From NCBI GenBank assembly GCA_028871055.1, contig JAGWON010000015.1:17221-81220 (forward strand): 64,000 bases of DNA. Reading direction: 5' to 3'. The notes below the pieces were generated by a model that was not told the DNA's origin, made no database searches, and was given only the letters and a program-made list of their open reading frames with translations. Origin of the DNA: Alphaproteobacteria bacterium (GTDB lineage: Bacteria > Pseudomonadota > Alphaproteobacteria > ATCC43930 > CGMCC-115725). Positions 13,240 to 21,318 of this stretch are shown piece after piece. The position numbers were made by a program, and so were the translations under genes. Each line of letters opens with the position of its first letter. The first letter of the stretch is position 1.

Positions 13240-14607
13240 ATGCCGACGCAGATCCTCATGCCGGCGCTGTCGCCCACGATGACCGAGGGCAACCTTGCCA
13301 AGTGGCACAAGAAGGAAGGCGACGCGGTCAAGCCCGGTGACATCCTCGCCGAGATCGAGACCGACAAGGCGACAATGGAGTTCGAGGCGGTGGACGAGGG
13401 CACGCTCGGCCGCATCCTGGTGCCCGAGGGCACTCAACACGTCCAGGTCAACCAGCCGATCGCCGTGATCCTGGGCGAAGGCGAGAGCGCCGCCGATATC
13501 AAGGTGACGCCAGCGGCGAAACCCGCGGCGCCGTCACCGCCGAAGCCCCAAGTAAAACCGGCCGCGCCGGCGCCGGTTTTCACCCCCACCCCAACCCTCC
13601 CCCCTCGAGGGGGAGGGGATGGGAGCGGGGCGCTGGCTGCGCCAACGCCGCGACCGATCGCACCCGCACCCGCACCGCGCCCGGCGGCCGCGCCGGTCGC
13701 TCAGCCGCGCGCGGACGGCGCCCGCATCTTCGCGAGCCCATTGGCGCGGCGTCTCGCCCGCAATGCGCGGCTCGATCTTGGCATCTTGCGCGGCACCGGC
13801 CCGCACGGCCGCATCGTCAAGGCCGACATCGAGGCGGCAATCGCCAGCGGCAGCCGCGCGCCCGGCGCGGTCGCTCCTGCGGCATCGCCCCTCGGCAAGG
13901 ACGACGTGATCGCGCTCGCCGGCAACATCCCCTACACGGCCATTCCGCTCACGCCGATGCGCCGGATCATCGCCAAGCGCATGTCGGAATCGATGGCCCG
14001 CGCGCCGCATTTCTTCCTGACCGTCGATTGCGAGCTCGACGCGCTGCTCCGCGCGCGCAAGGACATCAACGAGACGCTTGGCCAGAAAATCTCGGTCAAC
14101 GACTTCGTCATCCGCGCCGCGGCGCTGGCGCTGCGCCAGATGCCGGTGGCCAACGCCTCCTACACCGATGATGCCATCCTGCGCTGGAACGAGATCGATG
14201 TCGCGGTTGCGGTCGCGCTCGACGACGGCCTCATCACGCCCATCATCAAGAACGCCGACCACAAGCGTGTGCCGCAGATCGCGGCCGAGATGAGGGATCT
14301 CGGCCTGCGCGCGCGCCAGGGCAAGCTCAAGCTCGCCGAGTTCCAGGGCGGCACCTTCTCGATCTCCAACCTCGGCATGTACGGCATCCGCGAGTTCACC
14401 GCCGTGATCAACCCGCCGCAGGGCTGCATCCTCGCTATCGGCGTGGGCGAGGAGCGGCCGGTGGCGCGAAATGGCGGCCTCGCCGTCGCCACGGTGATGA
14501 CGTGCACGCTCGCCTGCGATCACCGCGTGCTGAATGGCGCGGAGGGCGCGCAATGGCTCGAGGTGTTCAAGAAACTGATCGAAGCGCCGGCGGCGCTGTT
14601 GGTTTAG
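13240..14607 (+). CDS. pdhC: Dihydrolipoyl acetyltransferase (E2) of pyruvate dehydrogenase
   Basis: The 455-residue E2 has one lipoyl domain (residues 1-80, Lys43), a Pro/Ala linker, a peripheral-subunit-binding domain (161-200, [20 protein letters not shown]) and the catalytic core (about 225-455). The core motif is [11 protein letters not shown]: His is kept and the usual Asp is Asn, a variation known from active E2 enzymes such as that of Azotobacter. The linker holds residues 114-134, [17 protein letters not shown], encoded by a palindromic repeat shared with pdhB. It transfers acetyl groups to CoA as the core of the complex. Confidence 0.97.
   Translation: MPTQILMPALSPTMTEGNLAKWHKKEGDAVKPGDILAEIETDKATMEFEAVDEGTLGRILVPEGTQHVQVNQPIAVILGEGESAADIKVTPAAKPAAPSPPKPQVKPAAPAPVFTPTPTLPPRGGGDGSGALAAPTPRPIAPAPAPRPAAAPVAQPRADGARIFASPLARRLARNARLDLGILRGTGPHGRIVKADIEAAIASGSRAPGAVAPAASPLGKDDVIALAGNIPYTAIPLTPMRRIIAKRMSESMARAPHFFLTVDCELDALLRARKDINETLGQKISVNDFVIRAAALALRQMPVANASYTDDAILRWNEIDVAVAVALDDGLITPIIKNADHKRVPQIAAEMRDLGLRARQGKLKLAEFQGGTFSISNLGMYGIREFTAVINPPQGCILAIGVGEERPVARNGGLAVATVMTCTLACDHRVLNGAEGAQWLEVFKKLIEAPAALLV
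13581..13637. repeat. CTCGAG-centred palindromic repeat inside pdhC
   Basis: The 57-base stretch beginning CACCCCCACCCCAACCCTCC and passing through CTCGAGGGGGAGGGG aligns over its whole length, with only a few changes, to the reverse complement of the intergenic copy at 28628-28692, including the distal GGGGCGCTGGC. It lies in frame in the E2 linker. Confidence 0.9.
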
Positions 14608-14648
14608 GAGCTATCGTGCTTTCACGGCTGACGCGCGTCTTCTCTGTC

Positions 14649-14723
14649 GTCATTCCCGCGCAAGCGGGAATCCAGGGCCGCCGGCGTGTCGGCGCCCTGG
14701 GCTCCCGCTTTCGCGGGGCGACG
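14649..14723. repeat. Palindromic repeat, GTCATTCCCGCG family
   Basis: GTCATTCCCGCGCAAGCGGG at the left is mirrored by CCCGCTTTCGCGGGGCGACG at the right, with CCAGGGCC/GGCGCCCTGG inside. It lies between pdhC and lpdA. Read through, it would give a false N-terminal extension (APWAPAFAGRRKR) to lpdA. Confidence 0.85.
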
Positions 14724-14742
14724 GAAACGCCTAGGAGAACGC

Positions 14743-16137
14743 ATGCCCGACACCTCTTTCGACGTCATCGTTATCGGCGGCGGCCCGGGCGGCTATGTCG
14801 CCGCCATCCGCGCGGCGCAGCTCGGCATGAAGACCGCGGTGGTCGAGCGCGAGCATCTCGGCGGCATCTGTCTCAACTGGGGCTGCATCCCGACCAAGGC
14901 GCTGCTGCGCTGTTCCGAGATCAACCATCTGCTGCACCATCTCGGCGATTACGGCTTCAGCGCCAAGGACGTGTCGTTCGATCTGAAGAAGCTCGTCGAG
15001 CGCTCGCGCAAGGTGGCGGCGCAGCTCTCGTCGGGCGTCGGCTACCTGATGAAGAAGCACAAGATCGCGGTGTTCGACGGCAGCGGCGTGCTCGCAGGGA
15101 AGGGCAAGGTGAAGGTGGGCGGCAAGACCAGCGCCGATCTCACCGCCAAGCACATTATCGTTGCCACCGGCGCGCGGGCGCGCACGCTGCCCGGGCTCGA
15201 GCCCGACGGCAAGCTCGTCTGGACCTATAAAGAGGCGATGGTGCCGCCGGCGATGCCCAAGTCGCTGCTCGTCGTGGGCTCCGGAGCCATCGGCATCGAG
15301 TTCGCCAGCTTCTATCTCGATCTCGGCGGCGCGGTGACGGTGGTCGAGGTGCTCGACCGCATCCTGCCGGTCGAGGACGACGAAATATCCGCCTTCGCGC
15401 GAAAGAGCTTCGAGAAGCAGGGCATGAAGATTCATACGTCGGCGACCGTGAAGGCGCTCAAGAAGAATGCCAACGACGTCGTCGCCACGGTCGAAGCCCA
15501 GGGCAAGAGCTTCGAGGTCAAAGCCGACCGCGTCATCCTCGCCATCGGCATCGTCGGCAACGTCGAGAACATCGGCCTCGAAGGCAGCAAGGCGAAGGTC
15601 GAGAAGACGCACATCGTCGTCGATCCATGGTGCGCGACCGCCGAGCCCGGACTCTACGCCATCGGCGACGTGATCGGCCCGCCCTGGCTCGCACACAAGG
15701 CAATGCACGAAGGCGTGCTCTGCGTCGAGCACATCGCCGGCCTCAACACGGCGCGCCCGCTCGACGTCAAGAACGTGCCCGGCTGCACCTATTGCCGGCC
15801 TCAGGTGGCGAGCGTGGGACTGACCGAGAAGGCTGCGAGGGATGCCGGCCGCCAGGTCAAGGTCGGCCACTTCCCTTATATCGGCAACGGCAAGGCGATC
15901 GCGCTCGGCGAGCCCGAAGGCATGATCAAGACCGTGTTCGACGCCAAGACCGGCGAGCTTCTCGGCGCGCACATGATCGGCGCCGAAGTCACCGAGCTGA
16001 TCCAGGGCTACGCCATCGCCAAGACCTGCGAGAGCACCGAGCAGGAGCTGATGGAAACCATCTTCCCGCATCCGACGCTGTCGGAGACGATGCACGAGGC
16101 GGTGCTTGAAGCCTATGGCCGCGCGCTACACATCTAG
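14743..16137 (+). CDS. lpdA: Dihydrolipoyl dehydrogenase (E3)
   Basis: The 464-residue flavoprotein has the FAD-binding GGGPGGYVAAI at residues 12-22, the redox pair Cys43/Cys48 in GGICLNWGC, the NAD-binding GSGAIGIEFASF and the C-terminal active-site HPTLSE. It reoxidises dihydrolipoamide on E2, passing electrons to NAD. The start at 14743 is supported by AGGAG ten bases before it; an upstream in-frame ATG lies inside a repeat element and should not be used. It completes the pdhA-pdhB-pdhC-lpdA set, though 135 bases with a repeat separate it from pdhC. Confidence 0.97.
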   Translation: MPDTSFDVIVIGGGPGGYVAAIRAAQLGMKTAVVEREHLGGICLNWGCIPTKALLRCSEINHLLHHLGDYGFSAKDVSFDLKKLVERSRKVAAQLSSGVGYLMKKHKIAVFDGSGVLAGKGKVKVGGKTSADLTAKHIIVATGARARTLPGLEPDGKLVWTYKEAMVPPAMPKSLLVVGSGAIGIEFASFYLDLGGAVTVVEVLDRILPVEDDEISAFARKSFEKQGMKIHTSATVKALKKNANDVVATVEAQGKSFEVKADRVILAIGIVGNVENIGLEGSKAKVEKTHIVVDPWCATAEPGLYAIGDVIGPPWLAHKAMHEGVLCVEHIAGLNTARPLDVKNVPGCTYCRPQVASVGLTEKAARDAGRQVKVGHFPYIGNGKAIALGEPEGMIKTVFDAKTGELLGAHMIGAEVTELIQGYAIAKTCESTEQELMETIFPHPTLSETMHEAVLEAYGRALHI

Positions 16138-16160
16138 GACAAAGCTGCAATTCGATCCCG

Positions 16161-16246
16161 CGTGCTTCGACCATGCTCGGCATGAGGAAGATTGGTGGAT
16201 GGCATTGAGAAAAGCGCCTCACCGTGAGCTTGTCGAAGGGCGCACG
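16161..16246. repeat. Inverted repeat, CTTCGACAGGCTCAG family, diverged copy 2
   Basis: CGTGCTTCGACCATGCTCGG at the left pairs imperfectly with GTGAGCTTGTCGAAGGGCGCACG at the right (quoted in part). It fills the 123-base gap between lpdA and lipA and resembles the element at 8529-8620. Confidence 0.7.
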
Positions 16247-16260
16247 ATGGCAGTCCAGCC

Positions 16261-17199
16261 ATGACCGAGCCCGCGCTCCGCCATCCCGAGAAGGCGCATA
16301 AGCCCGATCGGCCATCGCCGCCGAAGCCCGCGTGGATCCGCGTCAAGGCGCCGGTCTCGCGCGAATACCAGGAGACGCGCGACCTGATGCGTGCGCTCAA
16401 GCTCAACACGGTGTGCGAGGAAGCGGCGTGCCCAAACATCGGCGAATGCTGGAAGCAGAAGCACGCGACGGTGATGATCCTGGGCGCGGTCTGCACCCGT
16501 GCCTGCGCCTTCTGCAACGTCGCCACCGGCAAGCCGAGTGCGCTCGATCCGCACGAGCCCGAGCACGTCGCCGCCGCGGTCGGCAGGCTCGGCCTCGATC
16601 ACATTGTGGTGACATCGGTCGATCGCGATGATTTGAGCGACGGCGGCGCCGGGCACTTTGTCGAGACGATCAAGGCCATCCGCCGCCAGGCGCCCGGCAC
16701 CACGATCGAGGTGCTCACGCCCGACTTCCTCAAGAAGGACGGCGCGATCGAGGCGGTGGTTGCGGCGCGGCCCGACGTCTTCAACCACAATCTCGAGACC
16801 GTGCCCCGGCTCTACCGCGCGGTGCGGCCGGGTGCGCGCTATGCCGCGTCGCTCGAATTGCTCGCCCGGGTCAAGCAGATCGACCCCTCGATGTTCACCA
16901 AGTCCGGCCTCATGGTCGGCCTCGGCGAGACCATCGACGAGGTCGAGGCCCTCATGGACGATCTGCGCGGCTCGGACGTCGATTTTCTCACCATCGGCCA
17001 GTATCTCCAGCCGACGCCCAAGCACCACGCGGTCGCGCGTTTTGTTGCGCCCGCGGAGTTCGCGGGCTTGAAGGAGCAGGCCTTCGCCAAGGGCTTCCTC
17101 ATGGTCTCGGCGTCGCCGCTGACGCGCTCGTCCTATTTCGCCGGCGACGACTTCATGAAGCTGCGCGCTGCGCGGGCGGCTAATTTCGCGTCGAGTTGA
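16261..17199 (+). CDS. lipA: Lipoyl synthase
   Basis: The 312-residue radical SAM enzyme has both iron-sulfur sites: auxiliary cluster cysteines 52, 57 and 63 ([13 protein letters not shown]) and the SAM-binding CTRACAFC (Cys78, 82, 85). The C-terminal RSSYFAGDD supplies the conserved Arg-Ser-Ser ligand region. It inserts two sulfurs into octanoyl groups on lipoyl domains, so its position after the pdh genes matches the need of PdhB and PdhC for lipoylation. The N-terminal 35 residues are Pro/Lys-rich and variable. Confidence 0.97.
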   Translation: MTEPALRHPEKAHKPDRPSPPKPAWIRVKAPVSREYQETRDLMRALKLNTVCEEAACPNIGECWKQKHATVMILGAVCTRACAFCNVATGKPSALDPHEPEHVAAAVGRLGLDHIVVTSVDRDDLSDGGAGHFVETIKAIRRQAPGTTIEVLTPDFLKKDGAIEAVVAARPDVFNHNLETVPRLYRAVRPGARYAASLELLARVKQIDPSMFTKSGLMVGLGETIDEVEALMDDLRGSDVDFLTIGQYLQPTPKHHAVARFVAPAEFAGLKEQAFAKGFLMVSASPLTRSSYFAGDDFMKLRAARAANFASS

Positions 17200-17215
17200 C
17201 TTCATGCTCCATTCC

Positions 17216-17296
17216 GTCATCGCCGGGTTTGACCCGGCGATCCACGTCTTGAGCGCCGCCAAGGACGTGGATGGCCGGCACGAGGCCGGCCATGAC
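17216..17296. repeat. Interspersed palindromic repeat, GTCATGCCCGG family, shorter variant
   Basis: It runs from GTCATCGCCGGGTTTGACCC to GGCCGGCCATGAC with the internal ACGTCTTGAGCGCCGCCAAG and a matching GACGTGGATGG arm. It is related to copies 1 and 2 but lacks the central GAGGACAAGCC phrase. It fills the gap after lipA. Confidence 0.8.
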
Positions 17297-17313
17297 GATC
17301 GAGAGGACTAGCA

Positions 17314-17748
17314 GTGCCAACCCATGCCGAGCAGCGGCTTCTGCCCTATCCGCCGGAGCAGCTCTTCGATCTCGTCGCCGACATCGAGCGCTATCCCGAA
17401 TTCCTGCCGTGGTGCGTCGGTGCGCGGGTGCGCGAGCGGCACGACGATTTCATCCTCGGCGACTTGCTGATCGGCTGGCGCATGGTGCGCGAGCGGTTCA
17501 CCTCGAGAGTCCATCTTTATCGGCCCGATCGCATCGACGTCGAATACGCCGAGGGGCCGTTCAAGTATCTCGAGAACCACTGGAGGTTCCTTCCGCAGGA
17601 CGGCGGCACGCTCATAGACTTCCACGTCGATTTCGAATTTCGCTCGCATGTCCTGACGGGAATCGTCGAGATGGTCTTCACCGAGGCGGTGAAGCGGATG
17701 GTCTCGGCGTTCGAGAAGCGCGCGCGCCAGCTCTACGGCGAGCGCTGA
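17314..17748 (+). CDS. COQ10/START-type (SRPBCC) protein
   Basis: The 144-residue product is a single polyketide-cyclase/START domain: RLLPYPPEQLFDLVADIERYPEFLPWC at the N-terminus and LIDFHVDFEFRS...GIVEMVFTEAVKRMVSAFEKRA at the end. Bacterial members are often labelled RatA, but the alphaproteobacterial group next to lipA is closest in pattern to Coq10, a ubiquinone-binding protein needed for respiration. Translation likely starts at the GTG at 17314; the gene is short and complete. It converges on the PilZ gene, whose end it overlaps by 16 bases. Confidence 0.85.
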   Translation: MPTHAEQRLLPYPPEQLFDLVADIERYPEFLPWCVGARVRERHDDFILGDLLIGWRMVRERFTSRVHLYRPDRIDVEYAEGPFKYLENHWRFLPQDGGTLIDFHVDFEFRSHVLTGIVEMVFTEAVKRMVSAFEKRARQLYGER

Positions 17749-18125
17749 GGCATTCCGGCGGCGAGCAGCGGCCCGAGCGTGCGGCCGATGAACGTCGGAT
17801 CGTCGGTGAAGCGGATGCCGACCATGCCGATGCCGAGCCAAATCACCTCGGCGTTGAGTGGGCTCAGCTTCTCGATGTCGAGCCGCACTCGCTGCTGCTT
17901 CTGCAACTGCGCGACCAGTCGCACCCGTGCACCGCCCATCGACAGGTCGTAGACGACGCAGTTGATCGCGCCTTCGGGCAGAACCAGGCGGGCCGCCCAG
18001 AACACGTTCTTGCGCTCGTAGGCCCGGCGTTCTTCCATCTCGCGCGCCTCCCGCTCCGCCTCTTGGCGGACGCGCCACAACTCGTCGAATTCGGTGACGT
18101 CTTTCTGCGACAACGGACCGGCCAT
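17733..18125 (-). CDS. PilZ domain protein
   Basis: The 130-residue product has a charged helical N-terminus (FDELWRVRQEAEREAREMEERR) and then a PilZ domain. The c-di-GMP signature is present: an RAYER arginine pair in an RxxxR arrangement, followed about 25 residues later by DLSMGGARV (D/NxSxxG). It probably binds cyclic di-GMP and acts on surface or motility functions. A GTG at 18170 would add 15 residues; neither start has a strong Shine-Dalgarno. The partner protein is unknown. Confidence 0.82.
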   Translation of the reverse strand: MAGPLSQKDVTEFDELWRVRQEAEREAREMEERRAYERKNVFWAARLVLPEGAINCVVYDLSMGGARVRLVAQLQKQQRVRLDIEKLSPLNAEVIWLGIGMVGIRFTDDPTFIGRTLGPLLAAGMPQRSP

Positions 18126-18272
18126 CGTTGGTGTACCCCGGCGGGGGCCGCGGTTCGTGAACGGGCTCACTTTGCCACGTATTTTCTTGACCGTCTGTTA
18201 ACCGCTGAGCGCAATTCGCTCGGTTTTCTCCTGAATTCGCTGGAATTTCAGGGATTTTATGCCGCCTTGGCG

Positions 18273-18941
18273 CTAGCGCCGGCGCCGGCGTTTGTCGCTG
18301 GCGCGGGCGCGATAGGTGGCGACTTTCGCGCGGTTGCCGCAGGCCGCCATGCTGCACCAGCGCCGGACCCCGGCCTTGGTCTTGTCCAGGAACATCAACG
18401 CACAATTCGGTGCCTCGCAAGCGCGGATGCGGCGGAAATCAGCGTGACAGACAAGATCGCCAATCGCCTCGGCGATCGGCTGCAGCAGTTGCTCGGGCGC
18501 CGACCATCGCCGCACGCGGACGCGCCGCAGCGGATGTCGATGCGCGCCGGCGCTATCGCTTCCGGCGTCGTCGCCGGCCTCGATCCGGCCGTAGCTGTCG
18601 TCGCGGACAAGCAGGCGGTTGAGCGGGGCGATCTCCGCGAGCGCGGCCGCGCCGAGCGTACGCCCGGCATGCCACCGGATGAACCCTCGCAGCCATTCGC
18701 GCAAGGCTCGAGCCTGCTCGGCGACACGGTCGAGATCGCGGCCGTGGTGTGGCGCCCGGAACTTCGCCGCCGCGTCGGCGCTGATCGCACCGGCCCGCTC
18801 GAGCCAGCCGACGAGATCGGCGCCGTTGCGCAGCCAATCGACCCGCACGCCCGCGGGCGTCGCCGCGGTATTGAGAAAATCCAGCGCTAGGTGATCGCCG
18901 ACGAAACGGGCAGACGGGCGCGGGTCGCGTTCGAGCGGCAT
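18273..18941 (-). CDS. ABATE/CGNR zinc-finger regulator
   Basis: The 222-residue product has the N-terminal ABATE domain (DHLALDFLNTAA near residue 17) and a C-terminal CGNR zinc finger: CEAPNCALMFLDKTKAGVRRWCSMAACGNRAKVATYRAR, whose Cys residues form the metal site (only key parts quoted). Such proteins are presumed stress-linked transcription regulators. It is divergent from a small DUF1127-like gene, and the shared region at 18951-19026 holds repeated GTAACCG sequences that could be its binding sites. The tail KRRRRR is strongly basic. Confidence 0.85.
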   Translation of the reverse strand: MPLERDPRPSARFVGDHLALDFLNTAATPAGVRVDWLRNGADLVGWLERAGAISADAAAKFRAPHHGRDLDRVAEQARALREWLRGFIRWHAGRTLGAAALAEIAPLNRLLVRDDSYGRIEAGDDAGSDSAGAHRHPLRRVRVRRWSAPEQLLQPIAEAIGDLVCHADFRRIRACEAPNCALMFLDKTKAGVRRWCSMAACGNRAKVATYRARASDKRRRRR

Positions 18942-18950
18942 GGTATCCAG

Positions 18951-19026
18951 ACTGTAACCGCTAAAATACGTATTGACAAGTTACCAAAACAGTGTAACCG
19001 TTTAAATAGCATATAGGTGGTAACGG
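18951..19026. promoter_or_regulatory. Divergent regulatory region with repeated GTAACCG
   Basis: TGTAACCG occurs at 18953-18960 and 18993-19000, and GTTAC (18980-18984) forms an inverted pair with GTAAC (18994-18998). A plus-strand TTGACA is at 18973-18978; its -10 is unclear, with TTTAAATA a little too far away. The layout suggests an operator controlling both flanking genes. Confidence 0.45.
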
Positions 19027-19036
19027 GTGGCCGGCG

Positions 19037-19258
19037 ATGGAAGTGGTTCGCCGCAATCTCTGGCTCGGTCGGACTTGGCGATTGGACCGGCCGCTGCGCG
19101 CCGCGTGGCAATGTCTGCGCGCGTGGCGGGAGCGCGACCGCGACCGGCTTTATCCGGCCGTGCTTGATGACGCTCAGCTGAAGGACCTGGCACTGACGCG
19201 CGCGCAACTTCGGGCGGTGCTCTCGTGGCCGCTGTGGCGCAAGCCGCGTTCCGATTGA
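19037..19258 (+). CDS. Small basic DUF1127-like protein
   Basis: The 73-residue product is Arg/Trp-rich (NLWLGRTWRLDRPLRAAWQCLRAWRERDRDRL) and ends with LYPAVLDDAQLKDLALTRAQLRAVL, which resembles the DUF1127 pattern of a Leu-Asp-Asp turn followed by Leu-Thr-Arg. It starts at an ATG with GGTGG upstream and is divergent from the CGNR regulator. No enzymatic residues can be seen; like other DUF1127 proteins it might act in RNA binding. The family assignment is tentative. Confidence 0.6.
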   Translation: MEVVRRNLWLGRTWRLDRPLRAAWQCLRAWRERDRDRLYPAVLDDAQLKDLALTRAQLRAVLSWPLWRKPRSD

Positions 19259-19264
19259 GGCTCG

Positions 19265-20386
19265 CTAATAGGCTTCGTGGGCCTCGGCCAGGCCACGACC
19301 GCCGCCCGGGCTCGGGCGTTCGAGGGCCACGGTCTTGACCAGGGCATGCACCGGGCTGCCGACCTGGAGCCGCAGGTCGGCCAGTGCGCGCTGGGTGATG
19401 CGCACCCACAGCATCACCGGCTCGGCCGCCGTGCCGATGTCGAGGCGCAGATCGACCAGTGGTCCCTTGTCGGGCGAGATCTCGACCACTTTTCCGGCGA
19501 AAGCGTTGCGGATGGACAGGCCGGACGGCGGCGCCGTCGCCAACACCACGTCGCGCGCGTGGATACGGATGCGCAGCGGCGTACCGAGCGGCTGGTTGAC
19601 ATACGGCACGCGCAGCCGGCCGCCGGGAAATGCCAGCTCGCTCAGGCCATAGTCCTTGTCGTGGCCGCGCAGCACGGTGCGGATGACGGCGCCGGCCTCG
19701 AACCGGCCGGTCAGCGGCCGCAGATCGAGGCGGCTGGTGAGCGCCTCAACCGTGCCGCTCGCCGCGACCTTGCCGCCGTCCACCAGCACCAGCCGATCGG
19801 CCAGCCGCACGACCTCCTCCATCGCGTGGCTGACATAGACGACGGGAATGTCGATGGCGTCGCGCAGCGCCGCGATGAACGGCAGGATTTCCTCCTTGCG
19901 CGCGGCATCGAGCGCGGCGAGTGGTTCGTCCATCAGCAACAGCTGCGGCTCCGCCAGGATGGCGCGGCCGATGGCGACACGCTGCTTCTCGCCGCCGGAG
20001 AGATCGCCCGGCCGCCGCCGCAGCAGGTTGCCGAGACCGAGCAGCGCGACGATCCGGTCGAAGGCCGCGGTATCAGCCCGCTTGGCGCCGTAGAGCAAGT
20101 TGCCCTTGACCGAATAATGCGGGAACAGGCGACCTTCCTGGAAGATGTAGCCGAGGCGGCGCTTCTCGGGCGGCAGATTGATCCGGCGCTTGGCATCGAA
20201 CAGGATTTCATTCCGGACCACGATTCTTCCGCGCGCCGGCGTCAACAGGCCGGCGAGCGCGTTGACGATCGAGGTTTTGCCCGCACCCGAGCGGCCGAAC
20301 AGCGCAGTGATGCCCGAAGCCGGCGCGGTGAAGCGCGCGTCGAGCGCGAAGCCGCCGAGCGTGGTTCCGATATCGACTTCGATCAC
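19265..20386 (-). CDS. modC: Molybdate ABC transporter ATP-binding protein ModC
   Basis: The 373-residue ATPase has Walker A GRSGAGKTS, signature LSGGEKQRVAIGRAIL, Walker B LLLMDEPLAALD and a C-terminal TOBE/MOP oxyanion-binding domain (about residues 295-360), the hallmark of ModC. The start is a GTG at 20386 preceded by GGAGG and overlapping the modB stop as GTGA, so the two are translationally coupled. It energises molybdate import at the inner membrane. Upstream ATG codons in the same frame would run deep into modB and lack ribosome-binding sites. Confidence 0.94.
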   Translation of the reverse strand: MIEVDIGTTLGGFALDARFTAPASGITALFGRSGAGKTSIVNALAGLLTPARGRIVVRNEILFDAKRRINLPPEKRRLGYIFQEGRLFPHYSVKGNLLYGAKRADTAAFDRIVALLGLGNLLRRRPGDLSGGEKQRVAIGRAILAEPQLLLMDEPLAALDAARKEEILPFIAALRDAIDIPVVYVSHAMEEVVRLADRLVLVDGGKVAASGTVEALTSRLDLRPLTGRFEAGAVIRTVLRGHDKDYGLSELAFPGGRLRVPYVNQPLGTPLRIRIHARDVVLATAPPSGLSIRNAFAGKVVEISPDKGPLVDLRLDIGTAAEPVMLWVRITQRALADLRLQVGSPVHALVKTVALERPSPGGGRGLAEAHEAY

Positions 20387-21081
20387 GATACGCCTCCGAT
20401 GCGGCGGTCGAGGCGCCGGGCGATCACCTCGGATGCAAGTAGCGCCGCCATGGCGACGACGACGGCGATGACGCACAGTCGCCACGCCGCGGGGTCGCCG
20501 CCCGGCACCTGGGTGAAGGCATAAAGCGCAAGCGGGAGAGTCTGGGTTTCACCCGGAATGTTAGACACGAAGGTGATGGTGGCGCCGAATTCGCCGATGC
20601 TGCGCGCGAAGCCCAGGATCGCGCCGGTCAATATTCCGGGCGACATCAGCGGCAGGGTGATGGTCCAGAACACGCGGGCGCGGCTGGCGCCCAGGGTCCG
20701 CGCCGCCGCCTCGAGCCGCCGGTCGACCGTCTCGAGCGACAGGCGCATCGCGCGCGCCATCAGCGGGAAGCCCATCACCGCCGAGGCCAGCGCCGCGCCC
20801 TTCCAGGTGAAGGCGACGGTGAAGCCAAAGGTGTCGTAGAGCCAGGCGCCGATCGGCCCGTGCCGGCCGAACAGGACCAGCAGCACGAAGCCGACGACCA
20901 CCGGCGGCAGCACCAGCGGCAGGTGCACCACACCGTTGAGCAGCTGCTGACCGACGAACCGCCGTCGCGCCAGCAGCCAGGCGACCAGCAGCGCCACCGG
21001 CAGGCTGAAGACCGTGCCCGCAAGCGCAACGCGCAGACTCAGCAACAGCGCCGCGGTCTCGACCGGCGTCAGCATCAGCAT
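20383..21081 (-). CDS. modB: Molybdate ABC transporter permease ModB
   Basis: The 232-residue inner-membrane protein has five or six hydrophobic helices and the EAA coupling loop EAAARTLGASRARVFWTITLPL. The QQLLNGVVHLPLVLPPVVVGF segment is characteristic of ModB. GGAGG at 21088-21092 lies six bases before the ATG at 21081; a GTG at 21087 is the alternative. No modA (periplasmic binding protein) lies next to it on either side, which is unusual because modA normally leads this operon; it must be elsewhere or replaced. Confidence 0.93.
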   Translation of the reverse strand: MLMLTPVETAALLLSLRVALAGTVFSLPVALLVAWLLARRRFVGQQLLNGVVHLPLVLPPVVVGFVLLVLFGRHGPIGAWLYDTFGFTVAFTWKGAALASAVMGFPLMARAMRLSLETVDRRLEAAARTLGASRARVFWTITLPLMSPGILTGAILGFARSIGEFGATITFVSNIPGETQTLPLALYAFTQVPGGDPAAWRLCVIAVVVAMAALLASEVIARRLDRRIGGVS

Positions 21082-21100
21082 CCGCACCTCCGGCGAGTAT

Positions 21101-21116
21101 TATATCCAATCATATA
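21101..21116. promoter_or_regulatory. Candidate Mo-box (TATAT-N6-ATATA) upstream of modB
   Basis: TATAT (21101-21105), six bases, then ATATA (21112-21116) form an inverted repeat 20 bases before the modB start. ModE/MopA-type molybdate regulators bind AT-rich palindromes of this kind. It could equally be a -10 region, so the call is tentative. Confidence 0.45.
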
Positions 21117-21144
21117 CAACGGGTACGACCATGCCGCTCTGTTC

Positions 21145-21262
21145 GTCATGGCCGGACTTGTTCCGGGCATCCACGCCGAGCGGCACTCCAAGCTCGTGGA
21201 TGGCCGGCCCAACGCTTGTCCTCGGGCCAGCCTATGGCCGGACCCATGAGTCCGGCCATGAC
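21145..21262. repeat. Interspersed palindromic repeat, GTCATGCCCGG family, copy in inverse orientation
   Basis: It begins GTCATGGCCGGACTTG and ends GAGTCCGGCCATGAC, with CTTGTCCTCGGGCCAG inside, which is the reverse complement of the GAGGACAAG phrase of copies 1 and 2. It sits between modB and the metC-like gene. Confidence 0.85.
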
Positions 21263-21318
21263 GCGCATGGGAGAGGGAAGGGTAAGGGCACATCTCTCCG
21301 ACGATGCATGTCAAAGCG

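Noticed and set aside
14518..14540. Asp-to-Asn change in the PdhC catalytic motif considered inactivating
   Set aside because: Asn at this position is known in active dihydrolipoyl acetyltransferases, and the catalytic His is kept.
17314..17748. RatA-type toxin of a toxin-antitoxin pair
   Set aside because: The fold is shared with Coq10; gene context beside lipA and the lack of a small antitoxin partner favour the Coq10-type role.
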